9,663 nucleotides of DNA from an uncultured Alphaproteobacteria bacterium (GTDB taxonomy: Bacteria > Pseudomonadota > Alphaproteobacteria > Rhizobiales > Beijerinckiaceae). The notes under the pieces are model-generated. The model saw only the letters and a list, made by a program, of their open reading frames with translations. It was not told where the DNA came from and made no database searches. The translations under genes were made by a program, and so were the position numbers. The DNA lies in the NCBI GenBank assembly GCA_937903315.1, contig CALCZO010000192.1, forward strand, positions 1 through 9,663. Direction: 5' to 3'. Shown here piece by piece: positions 1 through 7,534 of the stretch (its first letter is position 1; each line of letters opens with the position of its first letter).

Positions 1-41
1 GCGATGGCCAGAAGGGTTCGTGGCAGGCGGGATATGCGCAC
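1..41 (-). CDS. Possible N-terminus of a gene running out of the window
   Basis: On the minus strand an AAGGAG (57-52) lies ten bases before a GTG at 41-39. That GTG opens a frame with no stop to the window edge, reading MRISRLPRTLLAI. A basic start followed by a hydrophobic stretch is what an exported or membrane protein would show, but only 13 codons are visible. It does not resemble the usual start of an FbpC-type ATPase, which would be the expected partner of the upstream permease. The 82 bases between it and the fbpB stop show no other gene and no clear terminator, so it could be the third gene of the iron operon or something unrelated. This is inference from a ribosome-binding site and a short open frame; it could be chance. 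Confidence 0.3.
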   Translation of the reverse strand, partial: MRISRLPRTLLAI

Positions 42-123
42 GGGGCCGTTGCTCCTTGGCGGCGGGATCACATCGGGCGCGAGCGACGCCTGTGCGGGTT
101 CTATCGGTTTTCGCAGACGCTGT

Positions 124-1770
124 CTAACGGGCGCGGGCCAGCAGCCAGACCGGCACAAGGCCGACGAGCAGCAGCAGCAGCGCTTCGGGTGCGCCATTCT
201 CGAATGATCCGCTGGAGGCGTGGCCATACAGGCTGGTCGCCAGCGTTTCGGTATTGAGCGGCCGCAGCAGCAGCGTTGCCGGCAGTTCCTTCATCGCATC
301 GACGAAGGCGAACAGGATCGCCAGTCCGATGCCAACGCCGATGTTGGAACCAAGGACGCTGAACGCCAGCCGGTTGACGCCGCAGCCGAGCGTGCGGGCC
401 GCATGATCGATGTTGCGCGACAGGCGGGACAGGCAGGCTTCGACCTGCGTGATCCCGATGCCGGAAAACCTGACGAGATAGGCAAACAGAATCGCCACCA
501 TGCTGCCCGACACGAACACCGACGCGCCAACCCGCGCCAATCCGTCATCAACCAGCGCAAACACCGGCAACAGCGCGATGACCAGCACCGAGCCGGGAAT
601 CGCATAGCCGAGCGTGGCAAGGCGCGGTGCCAGTTTCGGCAAGCGGCCGTGCAGCAATCGTGCAGCTATCGCCACCATCGCCCCGATCAGGCCGACAGCC
701 AGCCCGGCGCCGAGCGACAGGACCAGACTGTTGCCCAAAGCGGAGAGCAGATCGGGCGAGACGCCGTTGCGCCGCACAGAGCCGACGGCCTCGACCAGCA
801 GGAACACGGCCGGCAGCGCAAAGCCGGCCAAGACCGGCACCGAACAGGCCACGGTCGCGGCGAGCGCCCACCCGCCGGTCAGGCGGACCGGGACGAGCCT
901 GACGCCCGCCCGAGCCGAATCGGCATAGGACGCATGACGGCGCAGCGCATATTCAGCGACGAGGATCAGCCCGACGAGCAGAAGGCAGGCGAGCGCGACC
1001 TGAGCCGCGCCGGGGAGATTGCCGCGGTTGAGCCACAGCGAGCGGATGGCAAGGCTGACCGACTGGATGCCGAGATGCTCGACCGCGCCGACATCGTTGA
1101 GGGTCTCGATCAGCGCAAAAGCCACGCCGCCGGCAATCGCGGGCCGCGCCAGCGGCAGGCCGATCCGGAAGAACAGCCGCGCGCCGCGCGCGCCATGCAG
1201 CCGTGCGGCATAGATGATCCGCCCGACCTGACGCTCGAACATCATCTTGGTCGGCAGATAGACGTAGGGATACAGCACCAGCGACAGGACGATGATCGCA
1301 CCCGGCATCGAGCGCACGTCCACAAACCAGTAGTCCTTGCGGGTTTTTGCGCCGATCAGCCAGCGCAGGGCCGACTGGAACGGGCCGAAGAAATCGGTCA
1401 GTTCGACCGCGACATAGGCGAACAGATAGGTCGGCAGCGCCAGCGGCAGCACCAGAAGCACCGACAGCGCTTCCCGCCCCGGAAACCGGTACATCGCCAC
1501 GATCCAGGCCGCCCCGACGCCAACTGCGGCAGTCATGAGGCCGACGCCGCCCAGCAGGAGCACCGTGTCGATCACGGTCGCGGTCAGCGCCTCGTTCCAC
1601 ACCAGTCCGGGTTTGCCCGCGATGGGGGCGGAGGACAGGTAGACCAGCCCGGCAACCGGCGCGATCAGCAGCAGGCAGAACAGGGCCAGCCCCGCCCAAA
1701 GCACGAAGCCCTCCGGCAGAAACCTGCCGGAGGGGGACCGTGCACCTGATCGGACTGTTGCCAGTGTCAT
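124..1770 (-). CDS. fbpB: Iron(III) ABC transporter permease, two fused permease domains (FbpB type)
   Basis: This is the inner-membrane channel of a ferric-iron ABC importer, 548 residues from the ATG at 1770. The size fits the FbpB/SfuB class, in which two permease halves are fused in one chain. Hydrophobic segments run throughout, beginning at about residues 23-46. Each half has a cytoplasmic loop that would contact the ATPase. The first (188-212, AARLHGA...GLPLARPAI) matches the EAA consensus well. The second (457-481, AARTLGCGVNR...) lacks the usual LP pair. The C-terminal MKELPATLLLRP stretch (493-504) is typical of the family. The ATG overlaps the fbpA stop by one base (TGATG), which suggests translational coupling, because no Shine-Dalgarno precedes it. 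A TTG one codon earlier is possible. So is GTG at 1704, which has GGAGGG in front but sits in a hairpin. Family assignment is firm; iron as substrate is inferred from the partner protein. Confidence 0.9.
   Translation of the reverse strand: MTLATVRSGARSPSGRFLPEGFVLWAGLALFCLLLIAPVAGLVYLSSAPIAGKPGLVWNEALTATVIDTVLLLGGVGLMTAAVGVGAAWIVAMYRFPGREALSVLLVLPLALPTYLFAYVAVELTDFFGPFQSALRWLIGAKTRKDYWFVDVRSMPGAIIVLSLVLYPYVYLPTKMMFERQVGRIIYAARLHGARGARLFFRIGLPLARPAIAGGVAFALIETLNDVGAVEHLGIQSVSLAIRSLWLNRGNLPGAAQVALACLLLVGLILVAEYALRRHASYADSARAGVRLVPVRLTGGWALAATVACSVPVLAGFALPAVFLLVEAVGSVRRNGVSPDLLSALGNSLVLSLGAGLAVGLIGAMVAIAARLLHGRLPKLAPRLATLGYAIPGSVLVIALLPVFALVDDGLARVGASVFVSGSMVAILFAYLVRFSGIGITQVEACLSRLSRNIDHAARTLGCGVNRLAFSVLGSNIGVGIGLAILFAFVDAMKELPATLLLRPLNTETLATSLYGHASSGSFENGAPEALLLLLVGLVPVWLLARAR
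1709..1734 (-). promoter_or_regulatory. Perfect 11-bp hairpin at the start of fbpB
   Basis: In the fbpAB transcript CCCTCCGGCAG (1734-1724) pairs perfectly with CTGCCGGAGGG (1719-1709) around a four-base loop. The hairpin begins 35 bases after the fbpA stop, inside codons 13-21 of fbpB as called here. No U-run follows, so it is not a standard terminator. Its 3' arm holds GGAGGG, a strong Shine-Dalgarno sequence, placed four bases before an in-frame GTG at 1704. If that GTG is used, the hairpin would hide its ribosome-binding site. Otherwise it may simply stabilise the fbpA part of the message. The structure is visible; its role is inferred. Confidence 0.6.
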
Positions 1771-2786
1771 CAACCCGGGCCGCTGTTGAAACCAATACGG
1801 TCGACAATATCAGCGGCTGCGGGGCGCGCCTTGATAATCGCGTCATAGGAGAGGGTGTCGGGCTTGAGCGTGCCGAACCCGGCTATCAGCGGATCGATCG
1901 CGACACCGGCGACAACCGGGAATTCGAAGTTGCCGGAGGCATAGAGCTTCTGTGCCTTCTCGCCGACCATCCACTCGGCCAGCTTCACCGCATTGGCGGC
2001 GTTCGGCGCGTTCTTCATCAAGGCGATGCCGGACAGGTTCACATGAGTACCGCCGTTCCTGAACGTCAGCAGGATCACGCGGATCGCGTCGGCCCATGGC
2101 TTCTGATCGGCGCTCTTCAACATGTGCCCGACGTAGTAGGTGTTGGCAAAGCCGATGTCGCAGGCCCCGGCCGCAATGTCCTTTGCCACCTCACGATCGT
2201 TGCCCGACGGCTTCTTGGCGAGATTGGCCTTCAGTCCCCTGAGCCAGGCCTCCGCCTTTTCGGTCCCCATATGCGCGACACCGGCGGCGAACAGCAGGTT
2301 GTTGTAGATGTGCTGGCCGTCGCGCAGGCAGAATTTGCCCTTCCACTTCGGGTCGGCAAGATCCTCATAGGTCAGGGCGGTATCCTTGACCCGATCTTTC
2401 GAGACATAGGCGACGCGGGCCCGATAGGTCAGCCCGTACCAGTGGCCGGCGGGATCGCGCAGCGCTGCGGGGACGGCCTTGTCGAGCACGGGCGTCGTCC
2501 TGGGCTGGGTGATGCCAAGCTCCTTGGCATGGACGAGGCGCGCGGCATCCGCGGTCATCAGCACATCGGCAGGGCTGCGCGTGCCCTCGGCCGCGATCCG
2601 CTCCTCCAGACCTTCCTTGGCGAAGATCACATTGACCTTGACGCCGGTCTCGGCAGAAAACGCTTCGAGCAGGGGCTTGATCAGCGCCGGCTCGCGGTAG
2701 GTGTAGACATTGACTTCGGAGGCAGCGGCCATCCCGCAGCCAAGAACCGCTGCCAGGCACGCAGCGGATGCAAAACGAATGCTCAT
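1770..2786 (-). CDS. fbpA: Periplasmic iron(III)-binding protein of an ABC importer (FbpA type)
   Basis: This is the solute receptor that captures ferric iron in the periplasm and hands it to the permease encoded next. The start is ATG at 2786, with GGAGAA six bases upstream; longer frames back to 2843 lack such a site. The product is 338 residues, normal for the family. Residues 1-22 form a signal peptide with an AAA/S cleavage site. The mature protein opens with EVNVYTYREPALIKPLLEAF, the typical first strand and helix. DVLMTADAARL (74-84) is a family landmark. ANTYYVG (214-220) holds the paired tyrosines (217, 218) that ligate Fe(III) in FbpA and FutA proteins. It ends one base into fbpB, so the two are co-transcribed. 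A putative Irr-type operator lies upstream, consistent with iron control. No gene for the ATPase is visible nearby. Confidence 0.92.
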   Translation of the reverse strand: MSIRFASAACLAAVLGCGMAAASEVNVYTYREPALIKPLLEAFSAETGVKVNVIFAKEGLEERIAAEGTRSPADVLMTADAARLVHAKELGITQPRTTPVLDKAVPAALRDPAGHWYGLTYRARVAYVSKDRVKDTALTYEDLADPKWKGKFCLRDGQHIYNNLLFAAGVAHMGTEKAEAWLRGLKANLAKKPSGNDREVAKDIAAGACDIGFANTYYVGHMLKSADQKPWADAIRVILLTFRNGGTHVNLSGIALMKNAPNAANAVKLAEWMVGEKAQKLYASGNFEFPVVAGVAIDPLIAGFGTLKPDTLSYDAIIKARPAAADIVDRIGFNSGPG

Positions 2787-2851
2787 GGTGTTCTCCAGCA
2801 GCCCGGATTCAAGGTCCGGCGTTAGATCGATCACAGGGATCACAACGAGTG

Positions 2852-2880
2852 CTGGTAGGCCGCGTTTGCGTGGACGTCAA
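2852..2880 (-). promoter_or_regulatory. Candidate promoter of fbpAB
   Basis: On the minus strand TTGACG (2880-2875) is followed after 17 bases by TACCAG (2857-2852), about 65 bases before the fbpA start. The -35 box is good and the -10 box poor, as in promoters that need an activator. The Irr-like palindrome lies about 27 bases upstream of the -35 box. This is a pattern match only. Confidence 0.35.
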
Positions 2881-2906
2881 CAAAAAATCGAACAAAAACA
2901 ATAGGT

Positions 2907-2919
2907 TAGAATTATTCTA
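2907..2919. promoter_or_regulatory. Irr-box-like iron-responsive operator upstream of fbpA
   Basis: TAGAAT-T-ATTCTA is a perfect 13-base palindrome in the AT-rich stretch upstream of the iron-binding-protein gene. It closely resembles the Irr box (iron control element) of Rhizobiales, an inverted repeat of TAGAA-type half-sites around a short AT centre. It fits less well the RirA site, for which I expect TGA and TCA flanks. Irr is present when iron or haem is scarce. A site upstream of the -35 box would suit activation of uptake under iron limitation. The palindrome is seen; the regulator is inferred. Confidence 0.65.
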
Positions 2920-2961
2920 GACTGCGCTACTCTGGAATTGTCCCAAACAGCGCGGTTCGCA

Positions 2962-2993
2962 CCTTCCCGCCGGGTCTTTGATCCGGCGGAAGG
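2962..2993 (-). terminator. Hairpin downstream of the DUF2865 gene
   Basis: CCTTCCCGCCGG (2962-2973) and CCGGCGGAAGG (2983-2993) can form an 11-bp stem with one bulged C and a nine-base loop. It lies about 45 bases after the DUF2865 gene stop and before the fbpA control region, where a terminator would be expected. No U-run follows in either direction, so intrinsic termination would be weak. Confidence 0.4.
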
Positions 2994-3038
2994 ACTTGCC
3001 ACGTGCGTCAGAAGCCGGCGCCGCTCGCCGGCCTCCTG

Positions 3039-4118
3039 TCAGCGCGCGCGATCGAAACTGGAATCGGGGCCGACATAGCGCAGGGACCGGCCATCGACCC
3101 CGGTCACCTGCCGTGTCAGGCTGGCCGTCCGGTTCGAGGCCCTGGCACTGACGCCGACGGGGCGGCTGGCCTCGATCTGGGCGGAAATGCGGGCCTTGAG
3201 CGAGGGCGACAGACGCGCCCCGGACATGCCGCGCATCGCCGATGCCTCCATCCGCTGAACCGCCTGGCGCTCGCCGGCCGACATCTTCACCGCATCGGGG
3301 CGGGCAAAATCGGCAACGCGATGGGGATAGGTCGCCGTGCCACGGAAGATGCGCAGCCCCTCGCGGCTCATCACCATGTCGCCCTTGCGCAGGGTGAAAT
3401 CGCTCATCACGGAATGATTGCGCGGTGCGCCGATCGCGCCGTTGCAGGTGCAGGCGCTGTCGATCTGCGTGCGGTGATTGAATGCGGTCTTCAGCGCTTC
3501 GTAGCGCTGGCCGCGCCGGTTGATGGCGTCGGCAATCCCGGACGAGCCGGCCGCGGCAACATAGACCTCGGTCTCCGCCCCCGGGCAGGTGCGTTCACAC
3601 GCCGCCTCATGGGCACCGATCTCGCCGGAGTCGGGGTTGCCGACCGGATAGAAGAAGCCGTCGCAGCTGCGCACGCAATATGAGGTGCGGGACTTGATAT
3701 AGCTTTTGGCGAACTCTTCCTGGCTCTTGCTCCTGTCCTTGCTCTTGCGCGCCTCGGACGGATCCTTGCGGGGCGAGGGCGCGCCAAGGGCGCGATTGCC
3801 GGCCGAGGGGCCGGGCATCAGGCTGTCGAACACCGGGGCATAGCTGAGCGCGGTGGTCATCACCGGCTGACGCCGCTGGGGCATGAAAATCGACGGCAGC
3901 GACACCGAGCGGACGGCATCGCGGGCGCGGTTCACCTGCCGGTTGACTTCGTAGACGCTGGATTCATCAGCCGCGCGGACGACCAGCGTGCCGAACGCGA
4001 CCAGACTGAGGGCTATGGCCCCGGCGACGAGCCGTTTGCGCAGGAGAGCTGGATCTGTGTCCGGCTTACGATCAGCCAGCCTCTGGCGCATCTGCTGAAC
4101 GACATCGGCACCGGACAT
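3039..4118 (-). CDS. DUF2865 domain-containing protein, exported or membrane-anchored
   Basis: Function unknown. The start is ATG at 4118, with GAGGAG seven bases upstream; a GTG at 4133 overlaps that site and is less likely. The product is 359 residues. A hydrophobic segment at about 30-48 follows a basic cytoplasmic start. It is either a signal anchor or a late signal peptide ending near RAA/DES, placing the rest in the periplasm. Residues 145-188 carry the hallmark of DUF2865: SYCVRSCDGFFYPV (Cys148, Cys152), then CERTCPGAETEVY (Cys174, Cys178). A CTC pair follows (223, 225). Even spacing and an oxidising location suggest disulphides, or possibly metal binding. Before this lies a charged Lys/Ser/Glu-rich linker (about 115-135), and after it a basic tail with no recognised domain. 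It stands alone between two hairpins, so it is probably monocistronic. Family identity comes from motif recall. Confidence 0.85.
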   Translation of the reverse strand: MSGADVVQQMRQRLADRKPDTDPALLRKRLVAGAIALSLVAFGTLVVRAADESSVYEVNRQVNRARDAVRSVSLPSIFMPQRRQPVMTTALSYAPVFDSLMPGPSAGNRALGAPSPRKDPSEARKSKDRSKSQEEFAKSYIKSRTSYCVRSCDGFFYPVGNPDSGEIGAHEAACERTCPGAETEVYVAAAGSSGIADAINRRGQRYEALKTAFNHRTQIDSACTCNGAIGAPRNHSVMSDFTLRKGDMVMSREGLRIFRGTATYPHRVADFARPDAVKMSAGERQAVQRMEASAMRGMSGARLSPSLKARISAQIEASRPVGVSARASNRTASLTRQVTGVDGRSLRYVGPDSSFDRAR

Positions 4119-4139
4119 GACGCAACTCCTCACTCACAA

Positions 4140-4170
4140 CGGAAAGTTAACAAAACCTGACTTCTTTCCG
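4140..4170. repeat. Inverted repeat in the DUF2865 gene leader
   Basis: CGGAAAG (4140-4146) and CTTTCCG (4164-4170) form a seven-base inverted repeat with a 17-base AT-rich spacer, 22 bases upstream of the ATG. It could be an operator or a leader hairpin. I could not find convincing -35 and -10 boxes around it. A repeat of this length can occur by chance. Confidence 0.3.
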
Positions 4171-4192
4171 GGGAGGGTTGTACCATAATGAC

Positions 4193-4222
4193 AACGGGGG
4201 CTCAATCGGCTTGGCCCCCGTT
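4193..4222 (-). terminator. Terminator-like hairpin after the RND efflux operon
   Basis: AACGGGGGC (4193-4201) pairs with GCCCCCGTT (4214-4222), a perfect nine-base stem with a 12-base loop. It lies about 28 bases past the stop of the pump gene and before the DUF2865 gene. On the minus strand the trailing bases are TGTCATTATGG, only modestly U-rich. Position and stem strength favour a transcription terminator for the efflux operon, which would leave the DUF2865 gene to its own promoter. Confidence 0.65.
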
Positions 4223-4249
4223 CTCCTTCACAAGGTTACTTTGCCGAAA

Positions 4250-7200
4250 CTACCGCATCGCGGGCGCTGCGGCGGACGATTTCGGCGTCACAGCGCCGCC
4301 CTGCGCCGGGGCCGGTTCGTCAGCCGGCGCATCGACAACCGTCAGCGCGTCCGATGCGCTGGACGCCTCGCTGGCCAGCCTGTCTCTACCGGAGAAGAAC
4401 GAGTCCACCTTGTCGAGGTAGTAGTAGATGACCGGCGTGATGTAGAGCGTCATGATCTGCGAGACGGCAAGACCGCCGACGACCACGATGCCGAGCGGCT
4501 GGCGCAGTTCGGCACCCGCACCATGGCCGATGGCAATCGGCACCGCGCCGAGCGCTGCGGCCAGTGTGGTCATGATGATCGGCCGGAAACGGACCAGACA
4601 GGCCTCGCGGATCGCGGTCAGCGAATCGGCGCCTTCCCGTCGCTTTTCGATCGCGAAATCGACCATCATGATGGCGTTTTTCTTGACGATGCCGATCAGC
4701 ATCAGGATGCCGATGATCGCGATCACGCTCAGGTCCATCCCGTAATACTTGAGCGCCAGCAGCGCGCCCAACCCGGCCGACGGCAGGCCGGACAGGATGG
4801 TGATCGGATGGATGAAGCTCTCGTAGAGCACGCCGAGCAGGATATAGATCACCAGAATGGCGGCCAGAAGCAGCATGTTCTGTCCGGCAAGCGCCTCCTG
4901 GAACAGCTGGGCCGAGCCCGCGAACCGGGAGGTGATCGTCGAGGGCAGGTTGGCCTCCCGTTCGACCCGCTGGATGGCCTGCACGGCCTCGCCGAGCGAT
5001 ACGCCGGCGGCGGTGTTGAACGAGATCGTCACCGCCGGCATCTGCGAGATCCGGTTGACGGCGAGCGGGCCGACGGACCGCGTCTGGGTGACGAAGGAAT
5101 CCAGCGGTACGTTCTGGATCGCAGCCGATGCCGCGCCCGAGGACTGGCTGCCCGCAGCCGCGCCGAGGGCAGGGGCGGTCGCCGTGTTCTGGCTGCGGAC
5201 ATAGAGCCGGGAGAGGGCGTCCGGACTGCGCTGGAAGGACCGATCGGCCTCCAGAATGACCGGATAGTCCGACGAGGCGGTATAGATGGTCGAGATCGTG
5301 GCCCCGCCAAAGGCATTGTAGAGCGTCTGCTTGACCTGCGCCAGCGACACGCCCATGCGCTGGGCCAGTTCGCGGTCGATATCGAGCTTGATCTGCGGGT
5401 TGCGCAATTGAAGGTCGAGCGCGACGTCGCGCAACTCAGGCAGCTTGCGCAGACGATCGACATGGCCGGGTGCGATGTCGATCAGGTCCTGAAGGTTCGG
5501 CCCGGACAGCGTGTACTGATACATCGACCGGGAGATGCGGCCGGCATTCAGATTGAGGTTCTGCACCGGCTGGGCAACGAAAGTGATGCCGGGCACCTGC
5601 GACGCCGAGCGCCTGAGCCGTCCGATGATGGTCTGGAGGTTGTCACGCTGGTCCTTCGGCTTCAGCGTGATGAACATGAAACCCTGGTTGATCGACGAAA
5701 ACCCGCCGACGTTGCCGGCGACGCCTGCAACGGCCGGATCGCGGCGGATGATGTCGATCAGCTTCTGCTGACGCTCGTACATCGCCTCGAACGAGGTATC
5801 GGCCGGCCCTTCGGTGGCACCGCGCAGCAGGCCGGTATCCTCGATCGGGAAAAAGCCCTTCGGAATCGAGGCGTACAGCGTCATGGCGTACCAGGCCGAG
5901 CCGAAGGTCAGCACCAGAACGAACAGCCGGTGGCGCAAGGCCAGATCGAGCGTGACGCGATAGAACGCCAGCATTCCATTCAGGAAGCCGTCGATCATCC
6001 GTTCGAACAGGCTCGGCTTGCGGGTGTGGTCTTCCTCCTTGAGGAAGCGCGCGCAGAGCATCGGCGTCAGCGTCAATGACACAAACCCCGAGACCAGGAT
6101 GGCAACGGAGATGGTCGCGGCAAACTCACGGAAGATGCGGCCCACCACGCCGGACATGAAGAACACCGGGATGAACACGGCGACCAGCGAGAAGGTGATC
6201 GACACAATGGTGAAGCCGATCTCCTTTGCGCCGATGAGCGCCGCTTCGAACGGTTTTGCGCCTTTTTCGATGTGCCGGACGATGTTTTCCAGCATCACGA
6301 TGGCATCGTCGACCACAAACCCGACCGCCAGCGTCAGCGCCAGCAACGAGATGTTGTCGAGCGAATAGCCGAACAGGTGCATGAAGGCGAAGGTGCCGAC
6401 CAGCGAAACCGGCAGAGCCAGCGTCGGGATCACCGTGGCCGACAGCCGCTTGAGGAACAGGAAGATCACCAGAATGACGAGAACGACGGACAGCGCGAGC
6501 GTGAACTCGACGTCCGCCACCGCTTCGCGGATCGGCAGGGACCGATCGTTGACGACGACCAGATTGACCGCCGGCGGCAACTGGGCGCGGTAGGAGTCCA
6601 GCTTGGCCCTGATGCGTTCGACCGTCTCGACGGTGTTGGCGTCGGACTGGCGATAGACCGCGATCATCACAGCGCGGGTGCCGTTGTACCAGGCCGCTGT
6701 CTGGTCGTTCTCGACCGAATCGACGGCGCGGGCGACATCCTGAAGCTTGACCGCCTGCGTGCCGCCGGTGCGCGAGGATACGACGATGTTGTTGTAATCC
6801 TCGGCCCGCTCAAGCTGGCCATTGGCCTCGAGAACGATCCGCTGGCGCTCGCCGCGCAACTGCCCGACGGGCGAGTTTGAGTTGGCGTTGGCAATCGCGG
6901 TGCGCAGATCCTGCGACGACAATCCGCGCACGGCGAGCGCGTCGGGATCGAAATAGACGCGCACGGCGTACTTCTGGGCGCCGAAAATCTGAACCTGCGC
7001 GACGCCCAGAATCTGGGAAATCTGCTGCTGGAGCACGTTTTCGGCGTAGTCGTTGACCTTTGACAGCGGCAGGCTGTCCGAGGTCATCGTCATGAACAGG
7101 ATCGGCTGATCCGCCGGGTTGACCTTGCGGAAACTGGGCGGGGAGGGCAATTCCTGCGGCAATCGCCGCAAGGTGGAACTGATCGCCGACTGCACATCAA

Positions 7201-7516
7201 GCGCAGCGCCGTCGATATCGCGATCGAGATCGAACTGAAGCGTGATGCTGGTGCTGCCCAGCTGCGAGATCGACGACATCGACGTGATGCCGGCAATGGT
7301 CGCGAACTGGCGTTCAAGCGGGGCGGCGACCGACGAGGCCATCGTCTCCGGGCTTGCGCCCGGAAGATTGGTGCCGATGTTGATGGTCGGATAATCGACG
7401 CGCGGCAAGGCCGCAACCGGCAGCTTGCGATAGGCGAAGAACCCGAAAATGATGAATGACAACGTGATCAACGTTGTCATGACCGGGCGGCGGATCGACA
7501 GTTCTGACAGCGACAT
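4250..7516 (-). CDS. RND efflux pump, inner-membrane permease subunit (HAE1/MdtB-like)
   Basis: This is the proton-driven pump of a tripartite efflux system that exports lipophilic compounds across the envelope. The start ATG at 7516 has GGGAGA six bases upstream. At 1088 residues it is slightly longer than typical (about 1030-1050). TM1 is at about 11-30. A large periplasmic domain follows to about 335, then a TM bundle in which VVDDAIVMLENI (401-412) holds the paired proton-relay aspartates (403, 404). GRIFREFA (459-466) and TPMLCARFL (484-492) are conserved landmarks. The second periplasmic domain spans about 555-875. In the last bundle GIVKKNAIMMVDF (942-954) carries the relay lysine, so the pump should be active. 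Two extras explain the length: an Ala/Ser/Gly-rich insert at about 778-800 in the second periplasmic domain, and a 48-residue Ala/Pro-rich cytoplasmic tail. It follows the adaptor gene by 18 bases. Substrates cannot be read from the sequence. Confidence 0.95.
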   Translation of the reverse strand: MSLSELSIRRPVMTTLITLSFIIFGFFAYRKLPVAALPRVDYPTINIGTNLPGASPETMASSVAAPLERQFATIAGITSMSSISQLGSTSITLQFDLDRDIDGAALDVQSAISSTLRRLPQELPSPPSFRKVNPADQPILFMTMTSDSLPLSKVNDYAENVLQQQISQILGVAQVQIFGAQKYAVRVYFDPDALAVRGLSSQDLRTAIANANSNSPVGQLRGERQRIVLEANGQLERAEDYNNIVVSSRTGGTQAVKLQDVARAVDSVENDQTAAWYNGTRAVMIAVYRQSDANTVETVERIRAKLDSYRAQLPPAVNLVVVNDRSLPIREAVADVEFTLALSVVLVILVIFLFLKRLSATVIPTLALPVSLVGTFAFMHLFGYSLDNISLLALTLAVGFVVDDAIVMLENIVRHIEKGAKPFEAALIGAKEIGFTIVSITFSLVAVFIPVFFMSGVVGRIFREFAATISVAILVSGFVSLTLTPMLCARFLKEEDHTRKPSLFERMIDGFLNGMLAFYRVTLDLALRHRLFVLVLTFGSAWYAMTLYASIPKGFFPIEDTGLLRGATEGPADTSFEAMYERQQKLIDIIRRDPAVAGVAGNVGGFSSINQGFMFITLKPKDQRDNLQTIIGRLRRSASQVPGITFVAQPVQNLNLNAGRISRSMYQYTLSGPNLQDLIDIAPGHVDRLRKLPELRDVALDLQLRNPQIKLDIDRELAQRMGVSLAQVKQTLYNAFGGATISTIYTASSDYPVILEADRSFQRSPDALSRLYVRSQNTATAPALGAAAGSQSSGAASAAIQNVPLDSFVTQTRSVGPLAVNRISQMPAVTISFNTAAGVSLGEAVQAIQRVEREANLPSTITSRFAGSAQLFQEALAGQNMLLLAAILVIYILLGVLYESFIHPITILSGLPSAGLGALLALKYYGMDLSVIAIIGILMLIGIVKKNAIMMVDFAIEKRREGADSLTAIREACLVRFRPIIMTTLAAALGAVPIAIGHGAGAELRQPLGIVVVGGLAVSQIMTLYITPVIYYYLDKVDSFFSGRDRLASEASSASDALTVVDAPADEPAPAQGGAVTPKSSAAAPAMR

Positions 7517-7534
7517 GGCGTCTCTCCCGATCCG

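Noticed and set aside
4..207. Plus-strand 67-codon frame at the window start
   Set aside because: It has no ribosome-binding site in view, runs into the 3' end of fbpB on the other strand, and has an Arg- and Gln-rich low-complexity product.
220..1749. Plus-strand open frame of 509 codons opposite the permease gene
   Set aside because: It is rich in Arg, Gln and Asp with no hydrophobic core or known motif, as expected from the antisense of a GC-rich membrane-protein gene. The minus-strand product is a clear permease.
1740..2825. Plus-strand open frame of 361 codons opposite fbpA
   Set aside because: It mirrors the iron-binding-protein gene almost exactly. No domain is recognisable, and the minus frame has a signal peptide, ribosome-binding site and iron-ligand tyrosines.
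4177..4195. GTTGT and ACAAC inverted repeat next to the efflux terminator
   Set aside because: The arms are only five bases long and partly overlap the stronger terminator stem.
4178..6079. Plus-strand open frame of 633 codons opposite the RND pump gene
   Set aside because: The composition is Arg, Asp, Gln and His rich with no motif, and it begins inside a terminator region. It is the antisense shadow of a well-supported pump gene.
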